Positions 11,853 to 18,524 of a stretch of 37,706 nt of DNA are shown piece by piece. Position 1 is the first letter of the stretch; each line of letters starts with the position of its first letter. The DNA comes from a virus. The stretch is taken from IMG/VR virus record IMGVR_UViG_3300010375_000035, positions 1-37,706 of that record. One strand, 5' to 3'. The notes beneath the pieces are model-generated. The model did no database searches and was not told where the DNA came from. It was given only the letters and a program-made list of their open reading frames with translations. Both the position numbers and the translations under genes were made by a program.

Positions 11853-12563
11853 TTATCTAACACCCGCATCCCGAGCAGCCTCAAGCCACATGTCATCATA
11901 TGGCCCACCCTTCCAGCCTTTGAGCCAGCACGATCCGAGCGTTAAATGAGCGATGTCGACCCGATCTGGCTTCTCGCGCACGCCGCATAGCCAGTTCCAA
12001 GAATCGGGTAGCTCTCCGATCTCCTCATCGTGTAGCCAACGGAAGGCGTGCAGATCGCGACCCGGCGTATTGTTCAAGACACCGAGTGTCAGACGACGGT
12101 TAGCCGTATGGTCGGCGTTATAGAGCACGACGCTGCTCCAGTTCTTTTTCGGATACGACGTCTGCAGGGCCCCGACCATTTTCACCGACGACGAATCAAG
12201 CTCCGGATGCTTCACGCACATGACGGCATAGCGGTCGTCGGCGAGCGCGAATAGTTTTGCGATGTCCGATTGCACAATGACATCGCAGTCTAGAAATAGG
12301 CCCCAGCCCGAATGCGCGAGGATCGGCACAAAGAAGCGTGTAAGCGCGAATGTCGACGACATCGGTGCTTTAGATAGGATGTCCCACGTAATGCCCTCGC
12401 GGACCTCGAAGCGGCGCCATAGCAATTGCCATTTTCTGAGTTTGTCCAGATCGAGTGGGATGACTTCGACTGGGCAGCTCGCATGCTTGCGCAGAGAATG
12501 TTCGGCCACGCGATAGGCATCGTGCTCTTTGGGATCATAGCCGATCCAGACGCGGGCAATCAT
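11853..12563 (-). CDS. GT8-like glycosyltransferase
   Basis: 236 residues. The fold signature is clear: ARVWIGYDPKEHDAYRVAEHS at the start, STFALTRFFVPIL near residue 70, then GLFLDCDVIVQSD with a metal-binding D-x-D at residues 92-94, and later LHAFRWLHDEEIGELPDSWNWL. This matches a family of glycosyltransferase family 8-like proteins known from phages and bacterial surface-polysaccharide loci, which transfer a sugar from a nucleotide sugar. Donor and acceptor cannot be read. ATG 12563 has a strong GGAGG four bases upstream, which lies in the remnant of the preceding gene. It is the last gene of the sugar cassette. Confidence 0.85.
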   Translation of the reverse strand: MIARVWIGYDPKEHDAYRVAEHSLRKHASCPVEVIPLDLDKLRKWQLLWRRFEVREGITWDILSKAPMSSTFALTRFFVPILAHSGWGLFLDCDVIVQSDIAKLFALADDRYAVMCVKHPELDSSSVKMVGALQTSYPKKNWSSVVLYNADHTANRRLTLGVLNNTPGRDLHAFRWLHDEEIGELPDSWNWLCGVREKPDRVDIAHLTLGSCWLKGWKGGPYDDMWLEAARDAGVR

Positions 12564-12640
12564 GTCGCCTCCAGTGCTAAAATAGCGAGGCCGGCGGCGA
12601 CTGCAAATCGCGCGACCGGCCCCTCACCAATCAGCGTCTG
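12560..12640 (-). pseudogene. C-terminal remnant of a small membrane protein
   Basis: A minus-strand frame ends at TGA 12560-12562, overlapping the next start by ATGA like nearly all cassette junctions. Its last residues, VARFAVAAGLAILALEAT, look like a membrane helix. There is no plausible ATG, GTG or TTG with a ribosome site in the part that is not the complement of the plus-strand gene at 12650. The simplest reading is that the plus-strand gene displaced the 5' part. A non-functional chance frame is the alternative. Confidence 0.35.
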
Positions 12641-12649
12641 GAGCGCGTC

Positions 12650-12907
12650 ATGGCTGTTCGCAATCTTACAGCAGAAAGAATCCGCGAAGTTGTGTTCTAC
12701 GATCCCGATACGGGGATCATGACTTGGCGCATTAGCCGTCCAAAATGCGCTATCGGGAAACGTGTCGGGATGGAACGTTCTCCAAGAAGTTACTGGATCA
12801 AACATCATCTCAGGGAAATCCATTTAGGATGGTTTACTTCATTTGAAGAAGCTGTTCGAGCCAGAGAGGAAGCCGAACAAAAGCTATTCACTCATCTCAG
12901 GGTTTGA
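12650..12907 (+). CDS. Small AP2/HNH homing-endonuclease-like protein, probable core deletion
   Basis: 85 residues, the only convincing plus-strand gene. GGAG lies six bases before ATG 12650. The N-terminus (LTAERIREVVFYDPDTGIMTWR) is the classic start of HNH/AP2 endonucleases, and the C-terminus (REIHLGWFTSFEEAVRAREEAEQ) is the end of an AP2 DNA-binding domain. The catalytic D-H-I-N-G/N-R core that normally sits between these is absent, so it probably cannot cut DNA. Codon use (AGA, TTA, AAA) is more AT-rich than in neighbours. It converges on the methyltransferase gene with an 11-base tail-to-tail overlap. Alternative: an intact small DNA-binding protein. Confidence 0.7.
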   Translation: MAVRNLTAERIREVVFYDPDTGIMTWRISRPKCAIGKRVGMERSPRSYWIKHHLREIHLGWFTSFEEAVRAREEAEQKLFTHLRV

Positions 12908-13400
12908 TTGCCTCTAGCCGAAAATCCCTGAACTCTCTCCCAGCAGGATGAAAGAATGTTTCGCATTCCGTGAGTCCCACGAATCCCGCCGCCGCAACGA
13001 TTGGGCTCAGTGTGTTGAACGAATACGCATAGCGATGAAGCATGTGCTCATCTTCATCGCGGACGTCCCCATACAAAGCCCAGAGACCGAGTTGATCCGG
13101 ATGCTTACCACCGCGCATACGGCCGTCCACGATGTTTTGGCACGCCTTGAACAAGTCAGGCATTTCGAGAATCAACTTACCGCCTGACTGCAGCAGCCGA
13201 TACCACTCGCGAAGCGCAAAAGGAAGTCGCCACGGGAGTAGATGCTCGCAGAGATGAATTGCCATGATCTCGTCAGCGCACCCGTCAGGCAGTGGTATCG
13301 CATCTGCCGGCGCAACGATATCGGCGGCATCACGCGCAACCGCGTCGACGCCAGTGTAGCCGTCTAACCTGCGTTTCCCGCAGCCTACATTGAGCTTCAT
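12897..13400 (-). CDS. SAM-dependent methyltransferase (cassette copy 2)
   Basis: 167 residues of a class I methyltransferase: motif I is LNVGCGKRRLDGYTGVD (SAM-binding Gly loop at residues 3-8), motif II-like DAIPLPDGCADEIMAIHLCEHL, then SGGKLILEMPDL. This is the compact form often found beside glycosyltransferases, where it methylates a sugar or an amino-sugar; the true substrate is unknown. A very strong GGAGGGG lies across the previous stop, three bases before ATG 13400. It ends in an 11-base overlap with the plus-strand remnant gene. Confidence 0.85.
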   Translation of the reverse strand: MKLNVGCGKRRLDGYTGVDAVARDAADIVAPADAIPLPDGCADEIMAIHLCEHLLPWRLPFALREWYRLLQSGGKLILEMPDLFKACQNIVDGRMRGGKHPDQLGLWALYGDVRDEDEHMLHRYAYSFNTLSPIVAAAGFVGLTECETFFHPAGREFRDFRLEAIKP

Positions 13401-14144
13401 TCACCCCTCCGGAATAGATCGAAGAAATTCCCAAATCTGCGGCGCTTCCTCGATCCGCCAATTCCAAGCACCGAGTCGGTCCAGAAATTCGCGTCGCAAT
13501 ACTGGATCGCGGGTTGGTTTGAGCGCCAACGCAGCGCCATCCACGACATCGTGCGGAATGCCTGCGATGATGCCGTCAATTGCGACATTCGAGTGATGTG
13601 CGACGACTTTCGAACAGCCCTGCAGTGCGAGTTCGATCGGAGGCAACCCGGAATCCGCCTTGCGCGCGGGCTTCGGACGAAAGACGATGGGCGTCGAGTC
13701 CTGCGCGAGTGCTGCGCGACGCTGACCGTCCCAGTCGCCATGAACCCGGCGCGACTTGTCTCCCATGCCCGCGAAGAGGATCGGCCCGGTCGGATCGTAG
13801 TCGTCGCGAAGAGCCACCGGATAGCCGCGCCCTGGCAGGATCGGCACGCGATACATCATCCGGTGCGGGTGCTCGTCGTCAACGGCGATCCGCTGATAGT
13901 TCTCGCGGTCCCAATACCCTAGGTCGAAGACGACCGTGCGGCGCCCGCTCGCGCGATGACGGAGATAGGCCGGATATCGGTCGCTGCCACCGGCGCCGAA
14001 TAGCATGAGCCATTGGCAGCGGCCGGCGTAACTTCGCGTGTGGGCAATGCCAACATCCGAGGGACGATGCTCGTCCAAGGCTTCAAGCATACGGCGTCCG
14101 CGGCGCGAGGTGTTTTCGGTGATTAGGATCTCGACGGTCAGCAT
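13401..14144 (-). CDS. Glycan-enzyme-like protein, related to the 16699-17499 product
   Basis: 247 residues. N-terminal Rossmann-like half with SYAGRCQWLMLFGAGG, then RRTVVFDLGYWDREN, and a second half with TPIVFRPKPARKA followed by LALQGCSKVVAHHSNVAIDGI and IAGIP. The order (G-Y-x-x-R-E, R-P-K/H-P, then a small-residue loop before a helix and G-I-P) is the same as in the other protein of this type and resembles the two-domain GT-B fold of capsule or Kdo-type glycosyltransferases. Function is not established. ATG 14144 is six bases beyond the stop of the GT1-like gene; no strong ribosome site, so coupling is likely. Confidence 0.65.
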   Translation of the reverse strand: MLTVEILITENTSRRGRRMLEALDEHRPSDVGIAHTRSYAGRCQWLMLFGAGGSDRYPAYLRHRASGRRTVVFDLGYWDRENYQRIAVDDEHPHRMMYRVPILPGRGYPVALRDDYDPTGPILFAGMGDKSRRVHGDWDGQRRAALAQDSTPIVFRPKPARKADSGLPPIELALQGCSKVVAHHSNVAIDGIIAGIPHDVVDGAALALKPTRDPVLRREFLDRLGAWNWRIEEAPQIWEFLRSIPEG

Positions 14145-14150
14145 TGACGT

Positions 14151-14987
14151 TCAGCACAATCGAGCCAATTGATCCGCGTACTGCTGCGCTATCTGCGCCA
14201 AAGTCGGAGGCGCATCCACGCTGGCGCAGAGCTCGGCGTAACGTGCGGGATCTGCCAGCGTATCGAACGCGGCCTGCAAATCCTCCGGCGACTCGATCCA
14301 TATAACGCCGCCGGTCGATGTTTCCTTGTAACCCGATTCAGGCGAGCAGAGTGCAGGTATGCCGATGGCTTGCGCATTGGCTAACTTCACGTTGGATTTA
14401 TAGTGCTCTGGAGCATAGCCCCTACAATCTCGTAGGCATATAGCGAGCACCGCGTTCTCGACGGAATGTCGATCCCAAACGAGACGACGCTTCTCACACT
14501 CCAATCGAATCATTTCATCATAGCGCCCGAGATAGTGAAGGCCACCCTCGTATCCAACCGTAAACCAGTTAGTGCGTTTTTTAAGGTATTCGGGCCGCGC
14601 ATGATGATAGATCACGCACGCATTCGCATACTCCGCGTCGGCGAGCATGTCACGCGTCGAGCAGATGAGGAGGTTGGGGCGAACATCCTTAATGGACGTA
14701 TGCAACCAGGTCAGTGCGCGATCGGCGTTCCACTCGTTGCCGTCAGGTTGCGGCCACGAATCGACGACATCCCAAGCGAATGGCTTACCGCTTTGACGTA
14801 TCGCGTCTAGCAATTCAAACGTCGGTCGCTTGACCAGCACGATGATGTCGTAGCTGCGCATCTGCTCGACGCTCGCTTTGGGGATGGCATCGGCTTCAAT
14901 GCCAAGATAGCGCAGGCCTTGGCAGACCTGATTGCCTCGTATTTCCCAGGCACCGCTTTTCCCTTTGCCGGTGAAGAGGACTTTCAT
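14151..14987 (-). CDS. GT1-like glycosyltransferase
   Basis: 278 residues from ATG 14987 (GAGG seven bases upstream; ATGA overlap with the HTH gene stop). A longer frame up to 15116 is only the shadow of that upstream gene. MKVLFTGKGKSGAWEIRGNQV opens a GT-B N-domain (G-K-G-x-S-G-A-W). The C-domain has YKSNVKLANAQAIGIPALCSPESGY and a helix with WIESPEDLQAAFDTLADP, the usual nucleotide-sugar-binding region with a Glu near ESGYKE and a loop-helix typical of GT1/GT4. Sugar and acceptor unknown. Part of the coupled cassette. Confidence 0.75.
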   Translation of the reverse strand: MKVLFTGKGKSGAWEIRGNQVCQGLRYLGIEADAIPKASVEQMRSYDIIVLVKRPTFELLDAIRQSGKPFAWDVVDSWPQPDGNEWNADRALTWLHTSIKDVRPNLLICSTRDMLADAEYANACVIYHHARPEYLKKRTNWFTVGYEGGLHYLGRYDEMIRLECEKRRLVWDRHSVENAVLAICLRDCRGYAPEHYKSNVKLANAQAIGIPALCSPESGYKETSTGGVIWIESPEDLQAAFDTLADPARYAELCASVDAPPTLAQIAQQYADQLARLC

Positions 14988-15241
14988 TTTAACGCCTCGC
15001 CCTCCCATATCAGTCGATTCAAAAACTTCTCCGCATGCACACGCAATGTCCCGACGCCGTAGGTACTCTTCTCTCCGCCGATCCGCGCGAAGACACGTGG
15101 ATTCGCCTCGCGACACACCTGCGTCACGATCTGGCGCACACGCTCATAGGAGATTCCAGTGTCGGAGCCGACCTCTCGGATCGAATAACCTTGCAGGACG
15201 CGACTGGCGATGCAGCGATCGCGAGCGGTGTTCTTTCTCAT
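14984..15241 (-). CDS. Sigma region 4-like HTH DNA-binding protein
   Basis: 85 residues. Residues about 5-45 read as a sigma-70 region 4-type helix-turn-helix: DRCIASRVLQGYSIREVG, SDTGISYERVRQIVTQV; GISxERVRQI is close to the recognition helix of RpoD. The rest is basic. ATG 15241 is chosen because AGGA lies seven bases upstream and it overlaps the preceding stop by ATGA; both neighbours are coupled at four-base overlaps. It lacks regions 2 and 3, so it cannot be a full sigma factor. It could act as an activator or anti-sigma-binding regulator of the cassette or of late genes; an HTH without partner is the cautious call. Confidence 0.7.
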   Translation of the reverse strand: MRKNTARDRCIASRVLQGYSIREVGSDTGISYERVRQIVTQVCREANPRVFARIGGEKSTYGVGTLRVHAEKFLNRLIWEGEALK

Positions 15242-16074
15242 TTGCATTTCCTGCGGCCCGCTGTAGCGACGATTGTTCGATAGACGTCTTCGCCGAGTCC
15301 GGCGGGGCAATGCAACTCTTGCTTCGTATCGACAAAAATAATTCTATCGGACTCCGCCGGTCGCGGGTAAGGAGAGGTTTTCCGCTCTATGAAATTATAG
15401 TACTCGCACTCGCAATCGTCATAGCCTTTGCGTTGCTTACCGCTCAAGAAAAGAAAATTACCTGCGTAGGCCTTCACATATCTAGGTTGCAGTTCGCTGA
15501 TATAGCCAGCTTTTTCATAGGCTTCGTCAAAACGGCCTGAACCGGACCAGCTCACTGAAATAGAACCGCTATCTTTTCCAGGCCTCCATTCTTTTGAATA
15601 GGACAGAGTCCCATCATCGCCGGGCACGTGCCCTTCTATGAATTGAATCTCTTTAATCAAACTAAGATTCAAAGACCCGCAGTGCCGCAAATAACCACGC
15701 TTTGCAACGAAGGTAAGGAAGTCACCGAAGGCGACGCATTCAAATGAGAAGGAGGCGACATCTTCCTCATGCGCCTTCGCGTACTCCTCCATTTTCTGAT
15801 CCCGGACCTTAAGCGCTTCGAGCTCGGCTTTGGCAAAGATCGCGGCGTCATGCTTCTTGCGCGCTTCCTCGTCAGATAAAATAGGCACCGCCTTATCCTC
15901 TTGGGTGGATACAGAGCAGACGACCCAATCTGCTTCGTTGGGTGACAAAATTCCATTGTGAGTTTTTCGCCCAGATTTTTCGATCCGTTCGAGCCGCATC
16001 CAATTGAGTATGAGCAAGATCAAACAGCCGGCGACCAATAGAATCCATATCGCCATATAGTTCGGGCACGTCAT
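15238..16074 (-). CDS. Membrane-anchored protein of unknown function, AT-rich
   Basis: 278 residues from ATG 16074, which overlaps the methyltransferase stop by ATGA; the much longer in-frame extension upstream is a shadow of that gene. An N-terminal transmembrane anchor (residues about 6-26, IWILLVAGCLILLILNW) is followed by a soluble helical region rich in Glu/Lys and then beta-rich C-terminal part with DCECEYYNFIERK. I do not recognise a family. Codon use and base composition are visibly more AT-rich than in neighbouring genes, which suggests separate acquisition. The topology (short N-terminus in, bulk outside or in the periplasm) fits a periplasmic or exported partner of the glycan enzymes, but this is inference. 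Confidence 0.7.
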   Translation of the reverse strand: MTCPNYMAIWILLVAGCLILLILNWMRLERIEKSGRKTHNGILSPNEADWVVCSVSTQEDKAVPILSDEEARKKHDAAIFAKAELEALKVRDQKMEEYAKAHEEDVASFSFECVAFGDFLTFVAKRGYLRHCGSLNLSLIKEIQFIEGHVPGDDGTLSYSKEWRPGKDSGSISVSWSGSGRFDEAYEKAGYISELQPRYVKAYAGNFLFLSGKQRKGYDDCECEYYNFIERKTSPYPRPAESDRIIFVDTKQELHCPAGLGEDVYRTIVATAGRRKCK

Positions 16075-16610
16075 CGCTTCACTCCCCATCCGTACGTCTC
16101 GCATCGCGGCACATGAAAGGGATGTTCCTTCGTCGGCTTTGGGTACTCTGAGGTAAGGCCGTCGCGCTGCGAGAAATAAAGAAGGTCGGTCCATTCGATT
16201 TGATCGAATAGGATAGGCAGCGCATCTGGTGTCATCCGCCAATAATCGGAAGGATATCCATGTCGGCGCCACACAAAAGGCACCGCAACGAAGAGGGTTC
16301 CTCCCGGCCGCAATATAGTCTGCAGATTGGTTGCTGCGAGCCATGGTCTGCGCACATGCTCCAGCGTGGATACGCAATCGATGTGATCGACGTATTCGCG
16401 GCCGTCAGTCATGGGCTTTTCCATATCCCACACCATATCGACTCCGTCGCCATCTTCGATGTCGATCCCCACAACCACGCCCGAGAACAGCGCTCGCCGA
16501 TCCTGGCGGCTCTTATAGATTTTGCTGCCGGTGACAATCGTCAATCCCGATTGTGGAACGCGCCAAGGAATCATGTCTTTGTCCGTGCGTTGGGGAGGAC
16601 CGGATTTCAT
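16071..16610 (-). CDS. SAM-dependent methyltransferase (cassette copy 1)
   Basis: 179 residues from ATG 16610. Motif pattern: VTGSKIYKSR, then VVVGIDIEDGDGVDMVWDMEKPM with the acidic residue after strand 2, DHIDCVSTLEHVRRPW, and LRPGGTLFVAVPFVWR. The DxxSxxxHV block matches Methyltransf_11-type enzymes that use a small substrate. The usual GxGxG loop is degenerate (VTGSKIY), so activity is uncertain. ATG lies in an ATGA overlap with a tiny membrane-protein gene, and the start of the following gene overlaps its stop likewise. Confidence 0.8.
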   Translation of the reverse strand: MKSGPPQRTDKDMIPWRVPQSGLTIVTGSKIYKSRQDRRALFSGVVVGIDIEDGDGVDMVWDMEKPMTDGREYVDHIDCVSTLEHVRRPWLAATNLQTILRPGGTLFVAVPFVWRRHGYPSDYWRMTPDALPILFDQIEWTDLLYFSQRDGLTSEYPKPTKEHPFHVPRCETYGWGVKR

Positions 16611-16702
16611 GACCACGTCACCGCATCGAAGACATAGACGACGAAGGCGATTGCGACGTATAAGGCCAACAGCACGCCGAGCGTCCTGAGATATTTGATC
16701 AT
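16607..16702 (-). CDS. 31-residue single-helix membrane protein
   Basis: A tiny ORF exactly fills the gap between two cassette genes: its ATG at 16702 overlaps the upstream stop by ATGA, and its TGA overlaps the methyltransferase ATG likewise. The product, MIKYLRTLGVLLALYVAIAF followed by VVYVFDAVTWS, is one transmembrane helix with a basic N-terminus. Perfect four-base overlaps at both ends make chance unlikely. Possible role: anchoring or regulating the membrane-proximal glycan enzymes. It is too short for most gene finders. Confidence 0.7.
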   Translation of the reverse strand: MIKYLRTLGVLLALYVAIAFVVYVFDAVTWS

Positions 16703-17499
16703 TCCGAAAACGCCCTCTCGATATCTTTTTGCTCGTCATGTAGCGTGAGCAACCTTGCAATCGCCGATCCGTCTTCGATTTCGCGTTCGCGATACATAGC
16801 GCAAGCGATATCGGCGAACATCGAACTTCGCTCGCCGTGAAAGGGTTCGGGAAGTATGCCGACGGACAATCCGATCGGCCATGATGCTCTGCGTCCGATC
16901 CAGTTATAGAGTCCGTGATAGCACGGAATGCCCCACGCAATGGCTTTGACCGCAGCACCGCTGCCCCATGTCATAACGCAGCGCGCGCGCTCCAGATCAG
17001 CGCATAGGGTGTCGTCGGCATTGCGGCCCGGATGCGGCCGGATTCGCCCTCCGAACTCGGCCTGGATTTGCTCTGCCCATCCGGCAGGCATTGCGACGCC
17101 CGGCTCTCCGATCCCTCGCTGCGGGAGAATAACGATCTCATTACCGCCTTCGCGCCAAGGTTCGAGTTCGAACCCGATCGCACGCCAGCGTCGTCCATCG
17201 TCGCGCGGCCACAGACCGGCGCCGTTGTGGTGATCGAGCGCAAGTGCGAACCATATATCGCCCTGCCATTCGCGCCCGAAGTATCCGTTCTCAGCGACGA
17301 GCACCGCCGCGCCTTGGCGTGCGGCCTGATTTGCATAGTCGTTGTAGCTGCTGTGCCGATTCCAAGTCAGGAGAACATCGCCTGGGCCGAGGTCATCGAC
17401 TGACATCGTCAGCGTGAACCCATTTGCATGAAGGCCGCAGGCGAAATTGTCGGCGGCATAGTGCGCGCTAGTGCGCAGGAGAGAGCAGGCGCGTTTCAT
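16699..17499 (-). CDS. Glycan-enzyme-like protein, related to the 13401-14144 product
   Basis: 266 residues. N-terminal half: GPGDVLLTWNRHSSYNDYAN and AAVLVAENGYFGREWQG; C-terminal half: FGGRIRPHPGRNADDTLCAD, ARCVMTWGSGAAVKAIAWGIPC. The layout G-Y-F-x-R-E, R-P-H-P, then W-G-S-G-A-A before G-I-P is that of GT-B capsule-type or CDP-glycerol-like transferases, and mirrors the other protein of this type. RPHPG is reminiscent of the Kdo/glycerophosphotransferase HP motif. ATG 17499 overlaps the upstream stop (ATGA). Function is not established; likely surface or virion glycosylation. Confidence 0.65.
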   Translation of the reverse strand: MKRACSLLRTSAHYAADNFACGLHANGFTLTMSVDDLGPGDVLLTWNRHSSYNDYANQAARQGAAVLVAENGYFGREWQGDIWFALALDHHNGAGLWPRDDGRRWRAIGFELEPWREGGNEIVILPQRGIGEPGVAMPAGWAEQIQAEFGGRIRPHPGRNADDTLCADLERARCVMTWGSGAAVKAIAWGIPCYHGLYNWIGRRASWPIGLSVGILPEPFHGERSSMFADIACAMYREREIEDGSAIARLLTLHDEQKDIERAFSE

Positions 17500-17693
17500 T
17501 GCATGGTCGCCAAGCGATGATCTGACTCGACCGCAGTCAGCCGATGCATGAGCCCACGCACAACATGCGTATATTCGACGAGTGACCCATCATCGTTGTA
17601 CTTGCCCTGCCAAAGACGCGAAAAATCCGGCGACGTGTCATCGACACCCGCATGAATGCCGCAGATCGGGCAATACCAGAGCCAGCGCATCAT
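17496..17693 (-). CDS. Small protein with a zinc-type CxxC motif
   Basis: 65 residues from ATG 17693, in an ATGA overlap with the stop of the preceding gene (a second ATG follows directly). WLWYCPICGIHAG gives one C-x-x-C pair; HTHV..MHR..ESDHR could add His ligands. I do not recognise a family. It is coupled at both ends to cassette genes. Possibly a zinc-ribbon cofactor protein, but no partner can be named. Confidence 0.6.
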   Translation of the reverse strand: MMRWLWYCPICGIHAGVDDTSPDFSRLWQGKYNDDGSLVEYTHVVRGLMHRLTAVESDHRLATMQ

Positions 17694-17944
17694 GCGGCGA
17701 CTCTCATTCCGGCCACCCAAACGCAATCGCATTCTTCGAGCGGCTTCTCGCAACCCGCACAATAGCCAAGCTCTTCGCAACGGTTCTGGAATAGGCGTTG
17801 CAGGCGCTCATCTTCCATGCGAGCGACGTATTTCGCCAGAATAAGCTCACGTTCCAATCGCTCTATTTCAGGCGCGGAATGACGCTCATTGCGCTGGATG
17901 AGCAAGCGCAGTTTGACAAGCATTTGATCGAATGGAAGCGCCAT
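17690..17944 (-). CDS. Small coiled protein with Cys-rich C-terminus
   Basis: 84 residues. ATG 17944 is chosen over the in-frame ATG 17965 because GAGGAG lies nine bases before it and the first ATG has none. The N-terminal two thirds form amphipathic helix (MLVKLRLLIQRNERH..EIERLERELILAKYVARM). The C-terminus has CEELGYCAGCEKPLEECDC, a compact zinc knuckle-like block. Unknown function. It follows 14 bases after the DUF115-like gene stop. Confidence 0.65.
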   Translation of the reverse strand: MALPFDQMLVKLRLLIQRNERHSAPEIERLERELILAKYVARMEDERLQRLFQNRCEELGYCAGCEKPLEECDCVWVAGMRVAA

Positions 17945-17957
17945 AGCGACAGGCTCC

Positions 17958-18515
17958 TCAGCCATCGCAAAATGGAAAACACGTCAGGGCCGAGCGCGCC
18001 GAACAGTTAAAAATCGGCGGCCGATCCACCCGCGCGGCGAGTCTACACCATGCCGAACGCGCGCGGGGGAAGTCATCGGAACGTATCTGACGGAGCGCAG
18101 GCATGTGCTCGCCGTGCCAATGCGTGAGCTCGTCGTCGCGAAGATCGACCCCATAGAGCCTTATTTCGCGGGCCTTCGCCTGGATCGCCGCATAGGCGGC
18201 ATGCAGGGCGGAGTTCCTTCCTTCGCCTTTGTCGCGGGGCAGGAAAATGTGAAGGCCGCGTTCCTCCGCCGTCTCCTGCGAGCAAACGCGCAGCCCCATG
18301 AACTCACGCGCGTCCGAGTGCGCGAGCCACCAGCCCATGTCCGCCGCGAACAGCCAGTCCGCCCACGGCATGCGCCGATAGTTGTTATTGATCGCGATCG
18401 AGGCAATACCGCTCGATCGGATGGATTCGATGATAGCGTCCGTTGCTGAGGGACCACCCGCCACGATCGCGACCACGCGGCCCTCGAACAATGGCTCGGG
18501 CTCCCAAGGCGTCAT
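17958..18515 (-). CDS. DUF115-like phage protein, predicted sugar/nucleotide-binding Rossmann fold
   Basis: 185 residues. The conserved pattern of a large phage family is present: VVAIVAGGPSATDAIIESIR, IASIAINNNYRRMPWADWLFAADMGWW, RNSALHAAYAAIQAKAREIRLYGVD and HWHGEH near residue 130. AGGPS is the glycine-rich loop of DUF115/MptE-like folds, some of which act on sugar or pterin phosphates. These proteins are often seen with glycan genes in phages; reaction unknown. ATG 18515 has GAGG seven bases upstream. It heads the sugar cassette. Confidence 0.7.
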   Translation of the reverse strand: MTPWEPEPLFEGRVVAIVAGGPSATDAIIESIRSSGIASIAINNNYRRMPWADWLFAADMGWWLAHSDAREFMGLRVCSQETAEERGLHIFLPRDKGEGRNSALHAAYAAIQAKAREIRLYGVDLRDDELTHWHGEHMPALRQIRSDDFPRARSAWCRLAARVDRPPIFNCSARSALTCFPFCDG

Positions 18516-18524
18516 AGAACCGCC

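Noticed and set aside
12560-12823. Full 87-residue minus-strand frame from ATG 12823
   Set aside because: Its 5' two thirds are the complement of the plus-strand AP2-like gene; only the last 25 residues or so look like a gene end.
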